A stretch of 64,000 bases of DNA. Source: Phytophthora quininea (lineage: Eukaryota; Oomycota; Peronosporomycetes; Peronosporales; Peronosporaceae). The stretch spans positions 1 through 64,000 of the forward strand of contig JAAVTG010000658.1 in assembly GCA_011947345.1 (NCBI GenBank), given 5' to 3'. Numbering within the stretch: the stretch's first letter is position 1; every line of letters begins with the position of its first letter. The position numbers and the translations under genes are program-made. Below the pieces are notes generated by a model. The model was not told where the DNA came from. It did not search any database and saw only the letters and a list, made by a program, of their open reading frames with translations. Of this stretch, positions 1-12,008 are shown one piece after another.

Positions 1-192
1 GGGTTTCAAGTTGTGGTGGCAAGGAACGGCGACACCAAGGCCGGTGTGGCAGACGACCTGGCAAAACTGGGCTCGAAAGGCAATCGACTCTTCTTTTTGC
101 TTCCCTCACTCTACTTTGATTTGTTTATCAAGAAGACTCCTCTGGAGGTGGAACAGTTTGCGATTCTTGTGCCGTACCCGGACGAGCTTTAA
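1..192 (+). CDS. C-terminal fragment of an unrecognised protein
   Basis: An open frame runs in from the window edge and ends with TAA at 190-192, giving 63 residues. It has a hydrophobic, aromatic stretch (LFFLLPSLYFDLFI) and ends in VEQFAILVPYPDEL. The 5' part lies outside the window. The ending weakly recalls the C-terminus of crinkler/RHS-type nuclease-like proteins (a hydrophobic strand followed by VxQ and a final strand), but this is only an impression and I assign no function. Confidence 0.45.
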   Translation, partial: GFQVVVARNGDTKAGVADDLAKLGSKGNRLFFLLPSLYFDLFIKKTPLEVEQFAILVPYPDEL

Positions 193-681
193 TGTGACGC
201 AGTGCCGTGCTTCTTTCATACGTACCAACTTTTGTTGCGGATCGCTTGCAGTCTGCCAACTTTTCGTTGCCATCGAGTTCAAGACGAGGTCATGCGGTGC
301 AAAACCTTGGTGGACGATCAGGCGCCACGCACGTGGCATCTGCCAATAGTAGCAGCCACCGTTGCCATGAAAGCTGGCAGGAAGGAGATCAGCATGGCAA
401 CGAAAATGGTTGCCCCAGCGTAGAAGGTGTTCGTATTGCAGGATAATCTTGTTCGATTGATGACAGTGCCGTCGCTAACTCCCTGCTCATGATTAGCTTG
501 GCCTGAAGGATACTTCTCCATTTACCACGACACATAATCTCCGGGCAATCAGCACACACACATTCCCTGTTCCCCTGCACTGTCAAGCATGACAAAGCAC
601 TTGGCGAGGCGTCCATGCTCTGCTCGAAACGAGATCACTTTGATACCAAACACCAACATTCAGGTCTAGAGGCGTGTGCCT
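193..681. other. Intergenic stretch, no gene seen
   Basis: Between the end of the first fragment and the promoter of the ABC transporter I see only short overlapping open frames on both strands without family resemblance. Confidence 0.6.
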
Positions 682-699
682 CCTCATTCCCCAATCCTC
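682..699 (+). promoter_or_regulatory. Inr-like oomycete core promoter element of the ABC transporter
   Basis: CTCATTCCCCAATCC resembles the oomycete initiator consensus (GCTCATTYYNCAWTTT). It lies about 25-40 bp upstream of the ATG at 723. Because transcription would start here, it argues for 723 over the upstream in-frame ATG at 615. Confidence 0.55.
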
Positions 700-722
700 T
701 CCAGGCTGCAGACATCTACCCC

Positions 723-3700
723 ATGACATCGGCAGAGCTGCTGCCGCTGCAGAGCAATGGCTACGACACCTTCGACCACTCGGAGTCCAAGCGGGCGGCG
801 GTCCCGCACCCTCAAGACGTCGCCGGCCGATGGTCTCGACTGCTGCTGCACTGGGTGGAGCCGCTCATGAAGCTCGGACAGCGGCGGCTCAACGGAGACG
901 ACGTGTGGCCGCTCCGGTCCGACCTACAGGCCGACAATGCGTCGAGACGCTTCGCCGACGTCTTCCACCAGTCCCAGTCCATGTACAAGGCTGCGCTGGT
1001 GTGTTTTGGCCCTAGGATGGTGCTCACGGGACTCGCGTTCCTGGTCTCCATGCTCTGCAACCTCATCGGCCCCGTCGTGCTGAAAGAAGTGGTCTCCAGT
1101 CTGTCATTACTGGCACAAGAAGACCCAGAAGACGAGTGGCCCGTGCTGCAGGTCGTTTGCGTCTGGGTGACGACGCTGTTCGCTGCGAAAGTGCTGCAGG
1201 CGTTGACAGACAACTACGCGAGGTTTTACTCGGAGGTGATTGCTATCAAGCTGGTGGCGTCAGTAACGCTGATGTTCAGGAAGACGTTGAGGCTGAACGC
1301 TGAAGCGAAGGACAAGTCGACGGGCGCTATCAGCAACATGTACACGTCGGATAGTGACGCCATCTTGGCCACGGCTTTCTTGGTCCATCAGGTGTGGCTG
1401 ATTCCACTGCAAATTGTAATCGTCAGCTACATGCTGTACGACGTGCTGGGGTTGCTGCTGCTGCCGGCGTGGCTGTGATTGTGATGATGCTTGGAGTCAA
1501 CCACGTCATCTCTCGCTTCCGAATTCAGAGACGATATCGACACGGTAAAGATGTTCGCATGAAGAAAGTGACGGAAGTGTTTAAGGCCGTGGAGATCGTC
1601 AAGTTTAACGCATGGGAAGACCAACTGATGGACCAGATTAAGGAGGCACGTGCGATCGAGATGAAGGACCTGTTCAAGAGAAGATTGCTCGCTTGTCTGA
1701 GCGTCGTCATGCTGTGGGGAATGCCAGTCTTCATCAGTGTAGCATCATTCGGTGTCTACACTGGCGTAATGCACAGAACTTTGACGCCTGCGATCGTCTT
1801 CACGAGTATCGCGCTGTTCCAGCTGATTCAAATGCCACTGAGAATGATCACGAATATTTTGCCGTCCTTGGTGCAGTCCAGGTGGCGCTGGAGCGATCGA
1901 GTCATTCCTTGAGATGCCAGAACTGGACGACGGCAACGTCATGCGCTTTGATGATCCTAAAGGTGAGAAATATGCTTTGAGAAAAGTGATTGTCGTTGTC
2001 GAGGACGGAGAATTTGGCTGGGACCATGACTCGACGCTGTTAAAGAACGTCAGCCTCGAAGTGAAGGCCGGGGATTTCTTGGTGTTACATGGATCAGTAG
2101 GCTGTGGCAAGTCTTCTCTGTGCTCTGCGCTGTTGGGCGACATGGTGAAGCACAGCGGCACAGTGTACGTTGGCGGCAGCATGGCGTACACTTCGCAGCA
2201 GGCTTGGATCCAAAACATGACGGTGCGCGACAACATTTTGTTCGGCCACTTGTACGACCGCAAGAAATACGAGAAAGTGCTGGATGCTTGTGCGCTGGTA
2301 GCAGATCTCCAGTCGCTGCCAGCGGGTGATGCCACCGAAATCGGCGAGCGAGGCGTGAATTTATCTGGCGGCCAGAAGGCTCGAATTGCGCTAGCTCGTG
2401 CCTGCTACAGCGAAGCGAGCGTCTTCCTTCTGGACTCTCCGCTGTCAGCCGTGGATGCTATCGTGCAGAACGAGATTTTGCAGAAGTGCTTTTGGGTTTA
2501 TTGAAGAACAAGACGATCATCCTCGTCACGCACAACCCCGAGATCATCGAGTCGCCGTACATTACAAGGGCTGTCACCATTGATGAACTCGGAACAGTTG
2601 TAGAGACTCGTCACGTGACTGACCCTGTCGAGAACGACCCGCTCGTCTCACCGTTTGCAGCTCATCCAGCTCAGTTTGGATCCTCCTTTGAAGGGGTTTC
2701 TAGCAGTGGCAACGGCAGCAACGAGAATGACACACTTCTAGGGAAAGAAACTGGGGAGAACAGCGACACCTCGCGCAGTGAAGTCGAGATGCAATTGGAG
2801 CTGGCAGAGGAGAGAAACGAATGCGACAATGAAATGGCTCTGATCTCGCCTTGTACACCGGCGAATTCAAAACAGAGGAGTCTGTCTTCTGTCGCCACCG
2901 CTGCTGACCTGGAGGAACTGGGGAGACTCATCGATGAAGAGAACCGCGTCGAGGGACATGTGAGCGGCCATGTATTCAGCGCGTATTACCGTGCTGTCGG
3001 AGGGTTCCCCGTTGTCGTTCTCTTCCTCATGACGTTCGTTGGTTGGCAAGCGCTGCAGATTTCCAGCGACTTTTGGCTTGGAGCGTGGTCAACTGACGGC
3101 ATGAGTCAAGCCCATTCACCGTCGATTTCTTACCGTTTAGGGGTCTACTCCATTCTAGGTCTTGCAGGTGCGTTCATGGTGTTTGCACGGATGCTGATGA
3201 CGGCTGTCTACGGATTGGGCGCGGCACGGCGGATGTTTGACGCCATGACAAACGCTTTGATGCATGCACCGATGCGCTTCTTCGACGCTAATCCCATTGG
3301 CCGCATTTTGACTCGATACGGAGGCGATGTCTCCGTTGTGGATGCCAACATCCCCCAACTATTCAGTCGAATGACTTCAACCATCTTCTCGGTTGGTTGT
3401 AGTGCCGCTACTGCCGCGATTGTGATCCGCTGGAAGGGCTTCCTGCTGCTTCCAGTGGCTTACTTGTACTACCGCATCGGAAACTTTTACATTCGTCCAG
3501 CTCGAGAACTACAGCGACTGTCCAAAACGACCCAGGCCCCAGTACTTAACCATTTGTCTGAGACTGTGGACGGCGGCGCAATTATTCGTGCCTTTGGTGG
3601 TGGTCATGTGCACCGCTTTCAAGTCACGAACAATGACAAGCTGGACGACAACAACAAGATCTGGTACGGACAGCTGTGCGTCTCGCAGTGGTTTTCGCTG

Positions 3701-4788
3701 AACATCCAACTGGTCGGCAGTTTGCTAGTGCTGGTAGTCGACGTCCCTTGTTATGCTTCGTCACGAGTTAGGTGCTGCTGTCATCGGTTTGGCTTTCTCC
3801 TACGCTCTCAGAGTCTCTCAGAACCTCGAGCGACTTGTACAGGCGCTCTCTGAAGTAGAGCCGATGATGGTCAGTCCTGAACGTCTTCAAGAGTACACGG
3901 ACATTGTGCAAGAAGCACCAGCAAGACAGCCATTGGACCCTCCCAGCCTTTGGCCAGTATCGGGTGATATTGTGTTTAGCCATGTCAGCTTCCGGTACAA
4001 GGACGGCGGTCAACTGGTGCTCAACGATTTGAGTTTCTCTGTCCGTGGCGGCGAAAAGCTCGGGATCGTTGGTCGGACTGGTGCTGGTAAGTCGAGTCTG
4101 ACCATGGCTCTGTTCCGAATCAACGAGCTGGCAGCTGGTTCCATCTTGATCGACGGTGTGGACACCACCACAATCGGACTCAAGACGCTTCGTGAGAAGC
4201 TCTCCATCATCCCACAGAACCCAGTGCTTTTCAAGGGAACCTTGCGGAACTACTTGGACCCGTTCAGCGAGTTCAGTGATGACGAGTTGTGGACGTGTCT
4301 GCGTCGAGTTGGCCTGGCTCCTCGAATCGAAGCCGAACGCGGCAAACTCGACGCGCTCGTGGAGGAGAACGGAGAGAACTTCAGTGTCGGGAGCGGCAGA
4401 TGCTGTGCATGGTTTGCTCGCTGCTACGCAAGTCCCGCATCGTGATTTTCGACGAGGCTACTGCTGCCGTGGACCACGACACTGACCAGGCACTGCAGCG
4501 CGTCATCCGCGATGTGTTCAAGGACTCGACGGTGCTTACGATTGCCCATCGACTCGACACGATTCTGGACTCGGACCGCATTCTAGTGATGGACAATGGC
4601 CGCGTGATGGAGCTCGCCAGTCCGTCGGAACTGATTCAAAAGGGGAGGGCCATTTCTTCGACCTCATCGAGGAAGGCGGGTACTTGGAGCGGTTCCAAGA
4701 AGAAGGGAGTGCATTACGGGCGCAGACCCCCGAACAGGATGGTCCTGATGGCAGTTGTGTTCGATCAGACCCGTGCTCGCTTAGATGA
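723..4788 (+). CDS. ABCC/MRP-family full ABC transporter (frame interrupted)
   Basis: Exporter of the multidrug-resistance-associated (ABCC) type, which pumps organic anions or conjugates across the plasma or vacuolar membrane. Order: TMD1, NBD1 with Walker A GSVGCGKSSL (about 2091-2120), signature LSGGQKARIALARA and Walker B VFLLDSPLSAVD; a linker rich in Ser/Glu (about 2640-2940); TMD2 from about 2990; NBD2 with Walker A GRTGAGKSSL (about 4072-4101), the degenerate ABCC-type second signature FSVGE and Walker B IVIFDEATAAVD. The reading frame shifts near 1448, 1879, 1893, 2490, 3735, 4389 and 4642; each is repaired by adding one base, mostly to a G or T run, and the family sequence continues across every break. 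No splice signals explain them, so assembly error is more likely than decay. After the last shift the frame stops with TGA at 4786-4788. The start at 723 is supported by the Inr-like element. Confidence 0.9.
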
Positions 4789-6127
4789 TAAGAATTCGAC
4801 GTTAATCGACGCAGAAGGTGGAAGTTGTTTAGTGATTGTAGTGGCGAAATCGCTCGTGTTTTGGCGAGTTGGAATACTTCGAGCCAAGGGATCAAAGTCG
4901 TTGTGGCGATAGAATTCAAGACATTGTGTAACTGTCTTGTGTATTTGCGAGGAAATGTTGCAGACTGCAACGACTGCAAGTTGCAGTCGTTGGAAGTTGT
5001 CGCCTCGATCGTATTCTCGATGAGCTGAACTTCACGCCACCGCTGTAAATTGCGGTTTGCAAGCTGCACATTTCGTTCGAGTTCGCTGCCCTCTAGCCAG
5101 ATCGATATGCCGGTTCCGGTTTCCCGCGATATTCCGTCGACTCTTTCTTCCGCTACGTGGAGCATCCACCGCATCTTAATCGTGTGACGACCAACTGAAT
5201 CACGCTCCGAAAGATGGTGAAGCGGCGAAATTCACCACGAAAGCCGAATTGAATTCGGTTGCTACCAAATTACCAGGACACCCGAACTCGGTAAAACCTC
5301 GCTTCCAATTGATCGACGATTGCGTGGAGGCTGACTCCGACATCGGACTCGACTAGATGCCGAGTGCAACTTCACGTTGCGACTCGCTCGCTGCACAAGG
5401 CGACGATAGACGAAGAGGAGGAGTTGCAATGGAGCAGACGGAGTCAACTTTGGATGGGAGCCGTGGAGCTCTGCGATCCACACGGAGCGGGTTCGGCGCC
5501 CTCGCTTGCACAAACTGGGCCGCCGTTAGCTCACAACGCGGCGATGCATTCTGTGTAGTCCGACGTCGCGGGCCACTTGAACGAGTCGTCCGTCGTGGGG
5601 GCGTACGCAGAAACCCTCTCTGCAGAGCTGCATATCATCTCGCTGAAGAAGCAAGGAGGCTCAAGCCAAATCCGCTTTGTTCGCCCCGCACGTAGGTGAG
5701 TAACGCACACCATCGGCAAGGACCCTTTTCGCCATGCAACATGAGCGCGAAAGAGCATAACGTGTTGGCCCAAATATGTCCAATTCAATGCAACATTCGT
5801 CTCTGCGTTCCCCTGATCCATGCCATCTCTATCCACAGGAAAGCATGGCACTCCACTCTTTCAAATAAAACTTGTCCAAACCTCTTTGCCATCGAAAAGA
5901 AAACTCGTGTGCATTTTTGACGATGGCGACCGTCGTGCAGCATTTCTGCACCATGTCGTCTGTTTGTAGCCATCAAAACGTTAAATCCGAGTCCAACCCC
6001 TTAATTCTATCTCATCCCATACAAACCACCAAAACCCTATTCCCAAACATACCCTTAATAACCACCGGCAGAGGCGTCACGTTGTCTGCTTTGCCCCACT
6101 CTCAATAGACAGCGCTGGGCACAAGTG
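4789..6127. other. Intergenic stretch, no gene seen
   Basis: 1.3 kb between two same-strand genes. Open frames such as 5357-5695 have no family resemblance and no promoter-like element, and overlap frames on the other strand. The part nearest 6128 is pyrimidine-rich, as expected for an oomycete 5' flank. Confidence 0.5.
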
Positions 6128-9100
6128 ATGGCTCGCAGGGGGTCTTCTTCGTCGCGCGTGGCGGCCCCTCCGCCAGACCCGGCGGCCTCCCAGCGCACCT
6201 GGACGCCTCTACGTGAAGACTACTTCCAGCCGCCGCTGCTGTCCTCCAGGGAGCGCCAGTATCTGGTGCGCAAGGCGTGCGAAGCCGCCCAAGAGCTGGT
6301 AGAGCGCGCCCGCTCGGCCGGAGGGCCCATCGCCTGGCGCCACATCGAGAAAAACAATGGCGTGCAGATCTACGCCGGTGCACCCAAGTCTGGGGCGGCT
6401 GGGGCGGCTCTCAGCGCCGCCAGCATGTGCGGCGTCACCTGCGTCCCGGGTACTGTCAAGGAGGTGGCGTCACTGTTCCAATTGGGCAGTACACGCCACA
6501 TGAAGGAGTTCGCCAGAGCCCACAGAGAGTGGTTCTATGATGGCGTGGTACTACACACGCTAGCGCCAAGAACGAAGGAGAAACCACTCCATCAAGTGAC
6601 AGCCAAGTGGATGGTCGTACAGACCCCACACGGCCTCCCCATCGAGATTTCTGCTACTTGGAGTGTCAGGACAAGTTCATCGATGCTAAAGGGCGCAAAG
6701 GATGGGTGTTGGGCCAACATTCAATTAAACTACCAGGCTGTGACGAGCTCAAACGCGAGTTTGGACTGGTACGAGGCAGTCTGTACCACTCGGGCTTTGT
6801 CGTCGTGGAGAGCGAGGAGCGACCTGGACACGTGGATGTGATCCACCTCGTGCAGATCAATTTTAAAGAACATACCCCGTACCGGCGAACTTCTTGAGAG
6901 GAAGAGTCGTGTTTGTTGCACAAGTGAGGAACATGCTGCGCAGCAGAGACTCAACGAGCAGAGATATCTGAGCGACTTGGAGCTGGTGCCGCGCAAATAC
7001 CGCGCGAGATGTGCAGTCTGTCAAGACTCGTTCTCTCTGCTGTTATTGCGGAAGTTGAACTGCCGCAAATGCGGTGAAGTCGTATGTGCAGCTTGTAGCA
7101 AGGAGTTTCCGATTGAAAACCGCAACGTTGCAGCCACCCAGGGAGGTGAGGAAGTGCGGAAGCTGCGCATCTGTATGCACTGCTTCCAGGTGATCACGAA
7201 CGCGCCGAAACCCGCCTCGGCGTTGGTGGAGCCTCCTCATTCATCGACCATGTCGCTGAGCTTCTTAGGGTACCATGATGATGAACAACGTGCGTCGTAC
7301 ATGACACAACGTAGTCGACGCCACGGACATGGGGAAACCGAGCAAGCCCCGAAGATCTTCTTGCAGTCGATGCGACGCGAGAAGTCGTCGCGCCGACGCA
7401 TGTCCAATACGTCACCAATTCCTGGCTTTGGCGCTGACTTCCCCCTTCGACATCTCGCCATCGTACGCCAGGAGATGAACAATATGAACAACTCTACGAG
7501 CGATCGCAGCGCTACCAGCAGCAGCGTCAGGACTATGACCGATCTCATCGCCAAGTGCGTGGCAGTCAACGTATGAGACCTTCCGAGTTCCGACCCAGCC
7601 AGAGTATGTCCTTGGATGACCCCATCGCTGGAGGGGAGGCCGCGATACACTACAAATGCCGGGGCCGCCCGCGCTACTACCGCCTGCCTCCATTTTCGAC
7701 CGACCCGTTAACAACGGGGCGCTTCTCGTCGTCCGCAAATGCCGCGAAGCAACAGCAGCGATATGTTGGTGGGCTCTAGCGGTAACATGAGCAACTTCAG
7801 TCGTCTCCAGGAGCTAAACAGTCGCGAACGGCAAGAGCAAATGATGCGTCAAGGCAACTACTTGGCTCGCACCAGCATCGATCGGATGCCTGATGCATAC
7901 ATGTCGGCGTTGCAACAAGCGAGTCGTGACAAACAAGACTTTGCCGCCCCGCCGCCTATGTATCAGGCCCCGCCTAGTGACTTCGGGGCCTATGGCGCGC
8001 GAGGATTTACACCGGATTTTAGCAACTACGATACCTCGCTGGACGACCCGAACGCTGCTCCTCCGCTCGACATGAGTGCGCTGACAACGAACGAATCGAC
8101 CATCCCGATTTCTCTTTCCTCAATGAGTAACGCCGAACCACCCACCGCATACCACCAGGCACCACCACAAACCCAGTAGTTCATCGCCGAAATCTCGAAC
8201 AGGAACGGAAACGGGAACGGCCGCAGGAACGCCAGCAGGAACAATTGCAGGAACGCCCAGTAGATCGGCCGCAGGGACGACCCGTAGACCGATCACAGGA
8301 ACAACCAATGGAACGACCGCGGGAACGCCTGCCGGAACGACCGGTGGAGCAACCTGTTGAACGACCACAAGAACCGGTTCAAGAGCGCCAGTCGATGAGC
8401 TCGGATTCTTCCGCGAGCTCCATTGATATCGATACGTATGATGACCCGCAGCCAATTGCAACGGCGCCTCCAATTGCGGAGCGGAGCCACAACGACGAGC
8501 TCTCGCAGAAAGAGTTGAAAACTGTGGTGGCACCGCCTCCTATTGTGGCGCCAATTCGTAAGCCAGTGGGAGCAAGCGAAAATGGCAATGCAACAACGTA
8601 TGTCCACGACACGGACGAAGACTCAGAAACCTCGATGGGCGCTTCGGACGAAGAAGAGGAACGCCTATCGAGCAGGAAGCAGCATCTTAACATGCTGCAG
8701 CGTCTGCACATCGATGACGAGGCCGAGGAAATCAAAGCCGAGGAGTTTGCCGAGACTCCGGCCCTGCCTCCGCCATCGCCATCCGCACACTTTGCCACTC
8801 GTAAGATGCTAGAGCGTGGGTCCATCGCCAACTCGTTGGGAGCGCCTTCTCATTCTGGAAGCGTGGACGGCAACGTCAGCTCTGAGGAGCTTTGTAGTCA
8901 CTCCCCAGCTATCGAGTCGAACGACTCGAGACAAATTGAGGCTCCTGAGGGTCGGAAAAGGTTGGAGACTTGGTGGACCACGAATTCCAACCGGTCCAGA
9001 ATGAAAACGAGCAGAAGCCCCAGAAGTTGCAGCTGCTGTTGTTCATGAGCAACAAACCGACGCCTCTGACAACGAGGACCGCGACGTTGATGCTGTTGCA

Positions 9101-10662
9101 AGGAAATACACCGTCGTGGGGCCTAGCGAAGAGGAAGACGACGAAGATCTGGTGGACCACGAGCACCGAGCGTCTGAGAATGGCAGCGACAGCGATGGCT
9201 TTGCCCAGCGAGATTCCGAGCTGCTACTTGACACTGCTGGCTGTGATATGAACTACTTGGACGACGATATGCGCCAGTTCCACGACCACTCGCTGTTTAT
9301 GCGTCCTAGTCGCAATGGTGGGGCGCCCAGTTTACAGGGAGGGCAGAGCTTCTCGTCCCAACTGAAGGACGGCATGTCTGTGCCTCCCAGCGAGCTACTA
9401 TCATCTTCAGGCAGGACAGGCAATGGCACTCCGCCGTATGAGCACATCCCCACGTCTCCGAAAGGCGAGTCTGCTGTCAAACAAGTAGAAATTAGTCGGC
9501 CTGCTCGTCCAACTATTAACCGCGAGGGTACGTATGCTCTTAATCGCATGGCTTCCGAGGAGCGTGAGATCTCGAGAAGCGGGCCTGTTCGTTCGGCTGG
9601 CCGAGTGGTGCTGGACGCGCAGAAGGTTCCGAGTCCCAAGAGCTCTCCGACTGCGGTGGATGGCACGAACGATCGCTTCGCTGTCACTGGCACCAGCCTC
9701 GTGTCTGCGCCCGTCGAAGACTCAGCCGAAGATCTGCCCCCACCGATTGTGCCTATGTCGGTGTCTCTGTCTGCCCAAGCATATGAGGACGACGATGTAC
9801 AAGCCAGCGGCGACCGCGTTTCGGAATGCGAATCGCGCGCGTCTAGCCGAATGTCCTTCTCGTCCATCGCCAGCAGTGGACCTCGCGGCAGCAGCATCCG
9901 TGACAGTCAAATTGATATGACGACGCCTCCTGCTACGCCTCCTACGACTGCCTCGCCCGCCCCAATCGGCCGACTTTCGGCCACATCCGAGTCTTCGCCT
10001 GTGGCTGTTGCCTCGGCGTTGGAGCTGGCAGCTTCTAACGAAGCGTCCGACGCTCTGTATCCCCACAGTAGCCCAGAGATGACACGCACTCCTCTCAGCA
10101 ACGGCAGCGCGCCACCATCGTATCTACCGGATCGCTTCCGCACCTTGGACCAGCTTCAAAAGCAGCAAGTGAAGCCCAGTCCAGCACTGACTGCGACTCC
10201 GAGACAGAGCAACGACAGTGGCGCTGCTCTTGACAGCTTCAATTGGACTTCTCAGCGTCTTTCAATGCGAGTCAAGACGAGCCTGCTGCTGATCGTAATA
10301 GCGGTGGTGTTGAGGGCCTCTCGCAGCTGCCGCTGACCGATGAGCGCAACCGCGCTAGTAGTACTGGTAGCAACGACGTGCAAGTTCGCTACAAACCGTT
10401 TGGCTCTTCCGTACTCGACGCGGTCCTTGACTCGGACGTGCTCTCATCGTCGGATGAGGACGACAGTGAGGACGAGAACATGTTGCTATCTGCTCGTCAG
10501 CTGTACGAACGCTTCGGCAACACGAAGCAGCTCTCTCGGATGGGAGGCAACCGTCCCGGATTCCAGCGAACGCTGAGCCAGATTCAGCAGAGCTTCGACC
10601 AGCTGAGTGACAGCGAGGACGAAGCCCCGCGAGCGGCTTCAGCTGCCGTTCGTAGGCGGTAG
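6128..10662 (+). CDS. START-FYVE domain protein with a long disordered tail (frame interrupted)
   Basis: The N-terminal ~230 residues form a START-like lipid-binding domain of the large oomycete START/FYVE family. It is followed by a FYVE-type zinc finger (about 7009-7180) with CAVCQDSF, LNCRKCGEVVCAACS and ICMHC, which provides the four CxxC pairs. The basic patch is LLRKLNCRKCG rather than the canonical RRHHCR, so PI3P binding may differ. The rest, over 1,000 residues, is low complexity: a Q/E/R/P repeat tract (about 8195-8395), acidic-serine stretches and a C-terminal acidic SDSEDE motif. Frames shift near 6645, 6862, 6935, 7440, 7640-7740, 8175, about 9000-9040 and 10243; the clear cases each need one added base. 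The family continues across them, so I treat this as a single gene ending with TAG at 10660-10662. The first ATG (6128) lies a few codons before conserved sequence begins. Confidence 0.75.
8190..8400 (+). repeat. Degenerate 12-bp coding repeat (Q-E-R-P units)
   Basis: Imperfect tandem units around CCGCAGGAACG encode alternating QERP, VDRP and ERPVEQ-type tetrapeptides inside the disordered tail of the START-FYVE protein. The pattern suggests repeat expansion by slippage. Confidence 0.7.
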
Positions 10663-10739
10663 AATCAATATGGTGAAGCGTAAATGGATGTTTATTTGTT
10701 AGAAGGAACTTTTGAATGAACTGTGAATCCTCGTTGCTC

Positions 10740-11819
10740 TCACGCGCGCTGAGCTCTGTCATGACCCGCTTCGTAGTCCACGAAAGGACCCTCGGCAACG
10801 TGGTATGGCGCGCGATTCACCGTGACGAGTTTGATGTGGTCCCAGTTGACGATTGCCTTGATCGCAGGGATCTGGTACAGGTCTCGCAAGTACTGCACAA
10901 CGCACAGGTAAGTCACGGGCAAATGTCATCTGCAGGTGTAAGAACGTACCCCAACGACGCTCGGGAACTCTGTCAAGTGGCGTTTATCCGACTTCTTCTG
11001 TAGCGCGTCGATGCGAATTAGCGCGTTGAACAGGCGGACATCTGTCTCGGTGATGCTGTTCCCCAAGATGAAGCGCTTCTTGGTCAATAGGTCGTTCAGT
11101 TTATTGACTCTCTCAAAGTTCTCCACAGTGAGTTGTTCAGCTTCTTCTGGTGATTTAGCGAATACAGTGTTGAAGAGTCCAATCTGGATTGGTTCGGCGA
11201 CGTTCTCGTTGGCAGCATCGATCTCCGCTCTCAACTCCTCGGGATACAAGTGCACATTGGATGGCACCAACTCACGGAAAGCTGAGTCGAAGGTGTGGAG
11301 GATACCTGTTGATTGCTCGGACACAACGGTGTGGGTCTTCTTGTCCCACAGCAGTGGCATGGAGAAGTAGCGTGGAGCAGGATCGGCCTTCTCGTACACG
11401 TCACGGAGGAACTTGCAGTGGTTCACTGTGTCTGGGGTGCAGTCCTTGGTCGAGTACGTCTTGCCATTAAATCCAACGGTAGTGGACGATGTTGTAGGGT
11501 CCACAAAGGCCCAGCCGATGTGAGTATCGTCGTCGTCATCTGGTTTGGACTTTTGGTAGACTGGGTGAGCCACCGACACACTGACGATGTCCTGGAGACC
11601 CAGCAGATTGCGAGCAGCAAGAGTGCGGCAAGCGAATGGGCAAGAGTACGCCACGTAGAGGTGGTAGCGGTCTTTCTCGGCTTGGAACTTGGCGTCGGCA
11701 CGAGCTTCGATCTGGAAGTCGTACGGAGCGGGTTTGGCGGCCATAGGTACGACTGGAAAGAAGAGTGTGCGCAGCAAGGCAAATCGAGGAATGAGCCTGA
11801 AGTGCTTGGTCTTTAGCAT
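10740..11819 (-). CDS. ECM4-type glutathione transferase (glutathionyl-hydroquinone reductase-like), two exons
   Basis: A GST of the omega/ECM4 type, expected to reduce glutathionyl-hydroquinones or glutathione conjugates using one active-site Cys. The catalytic segment AYSCPFACRTLAARNL has the Cys in the CPxA-type site; the C-terminal helical domain follows (ELVPSNVHLYPEELRAEID, FILGNSITETDVRLFN). Exon 1 is 11819-10950 and exon 2 is 10892-10740. The intron 10893-10949 (57 bp) begins GTACGT and ends GTGCAG in phase 0, and splicing gives an uninterrupted 340-residue protein. The ATG at 11819 adds a basic, aromatic N-terminus that could be a mitochondrial presequence; the ATG at 11744 (MAAKPAPYDF) is the alternative, and an ATG at 11900 is less likely. 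The frame is intact, and an in-window paralogue lies at 23408-24381. Confidence 0.88.
10893..10949 (-). other. Intron of the ECM4-type GST
   Basis: 57-bp GT-AG intron at a Gly/Tyr codon boundary (VVG|YLRDLYQIP). The paralogue at 23408-24381 has an intron at the same site, which supports both calls. Confidence 0.85.
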
Positions 11820-12008
11820 TGCCGAGCGGATCTGAGAATGGCAGTCGAACTTCGACGGCAAGACTTCGACAACCCACTTTGCGATCACTTCGACGATCAC
11901 TTCGCTCCTGACTAGGAAGCTAACGCCTGCAACTGAAATGGCTACTGTAGTTATCGTATTTGCGCATGAAGTTGTGCAGCTCTATTGTGTTGAAGGCTTT
12001 ATCGGCCC

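Noticed and set aside
723..4788. Introns or programmed frameshifting to explain the ABC transporter breaks
   Set aside because: No GT-AG pairs bracket the breaks, the protein continues with no residues lost, and there are too many sites for programmed shifts.
5357..5695. A small gene in the ABC transporter/START-FYVE spacer
   Set aside because: Arg/Ser-rich random-like composition, competing frames on both strands and no promoter-like element.
11313..11816. A long open frame antisense to the ECM4-type GST as a separate gene
   Set aside because: It exists only as the mirror of a biased coding strand; the GST on the other strand has clear motifs and a conserved intron.
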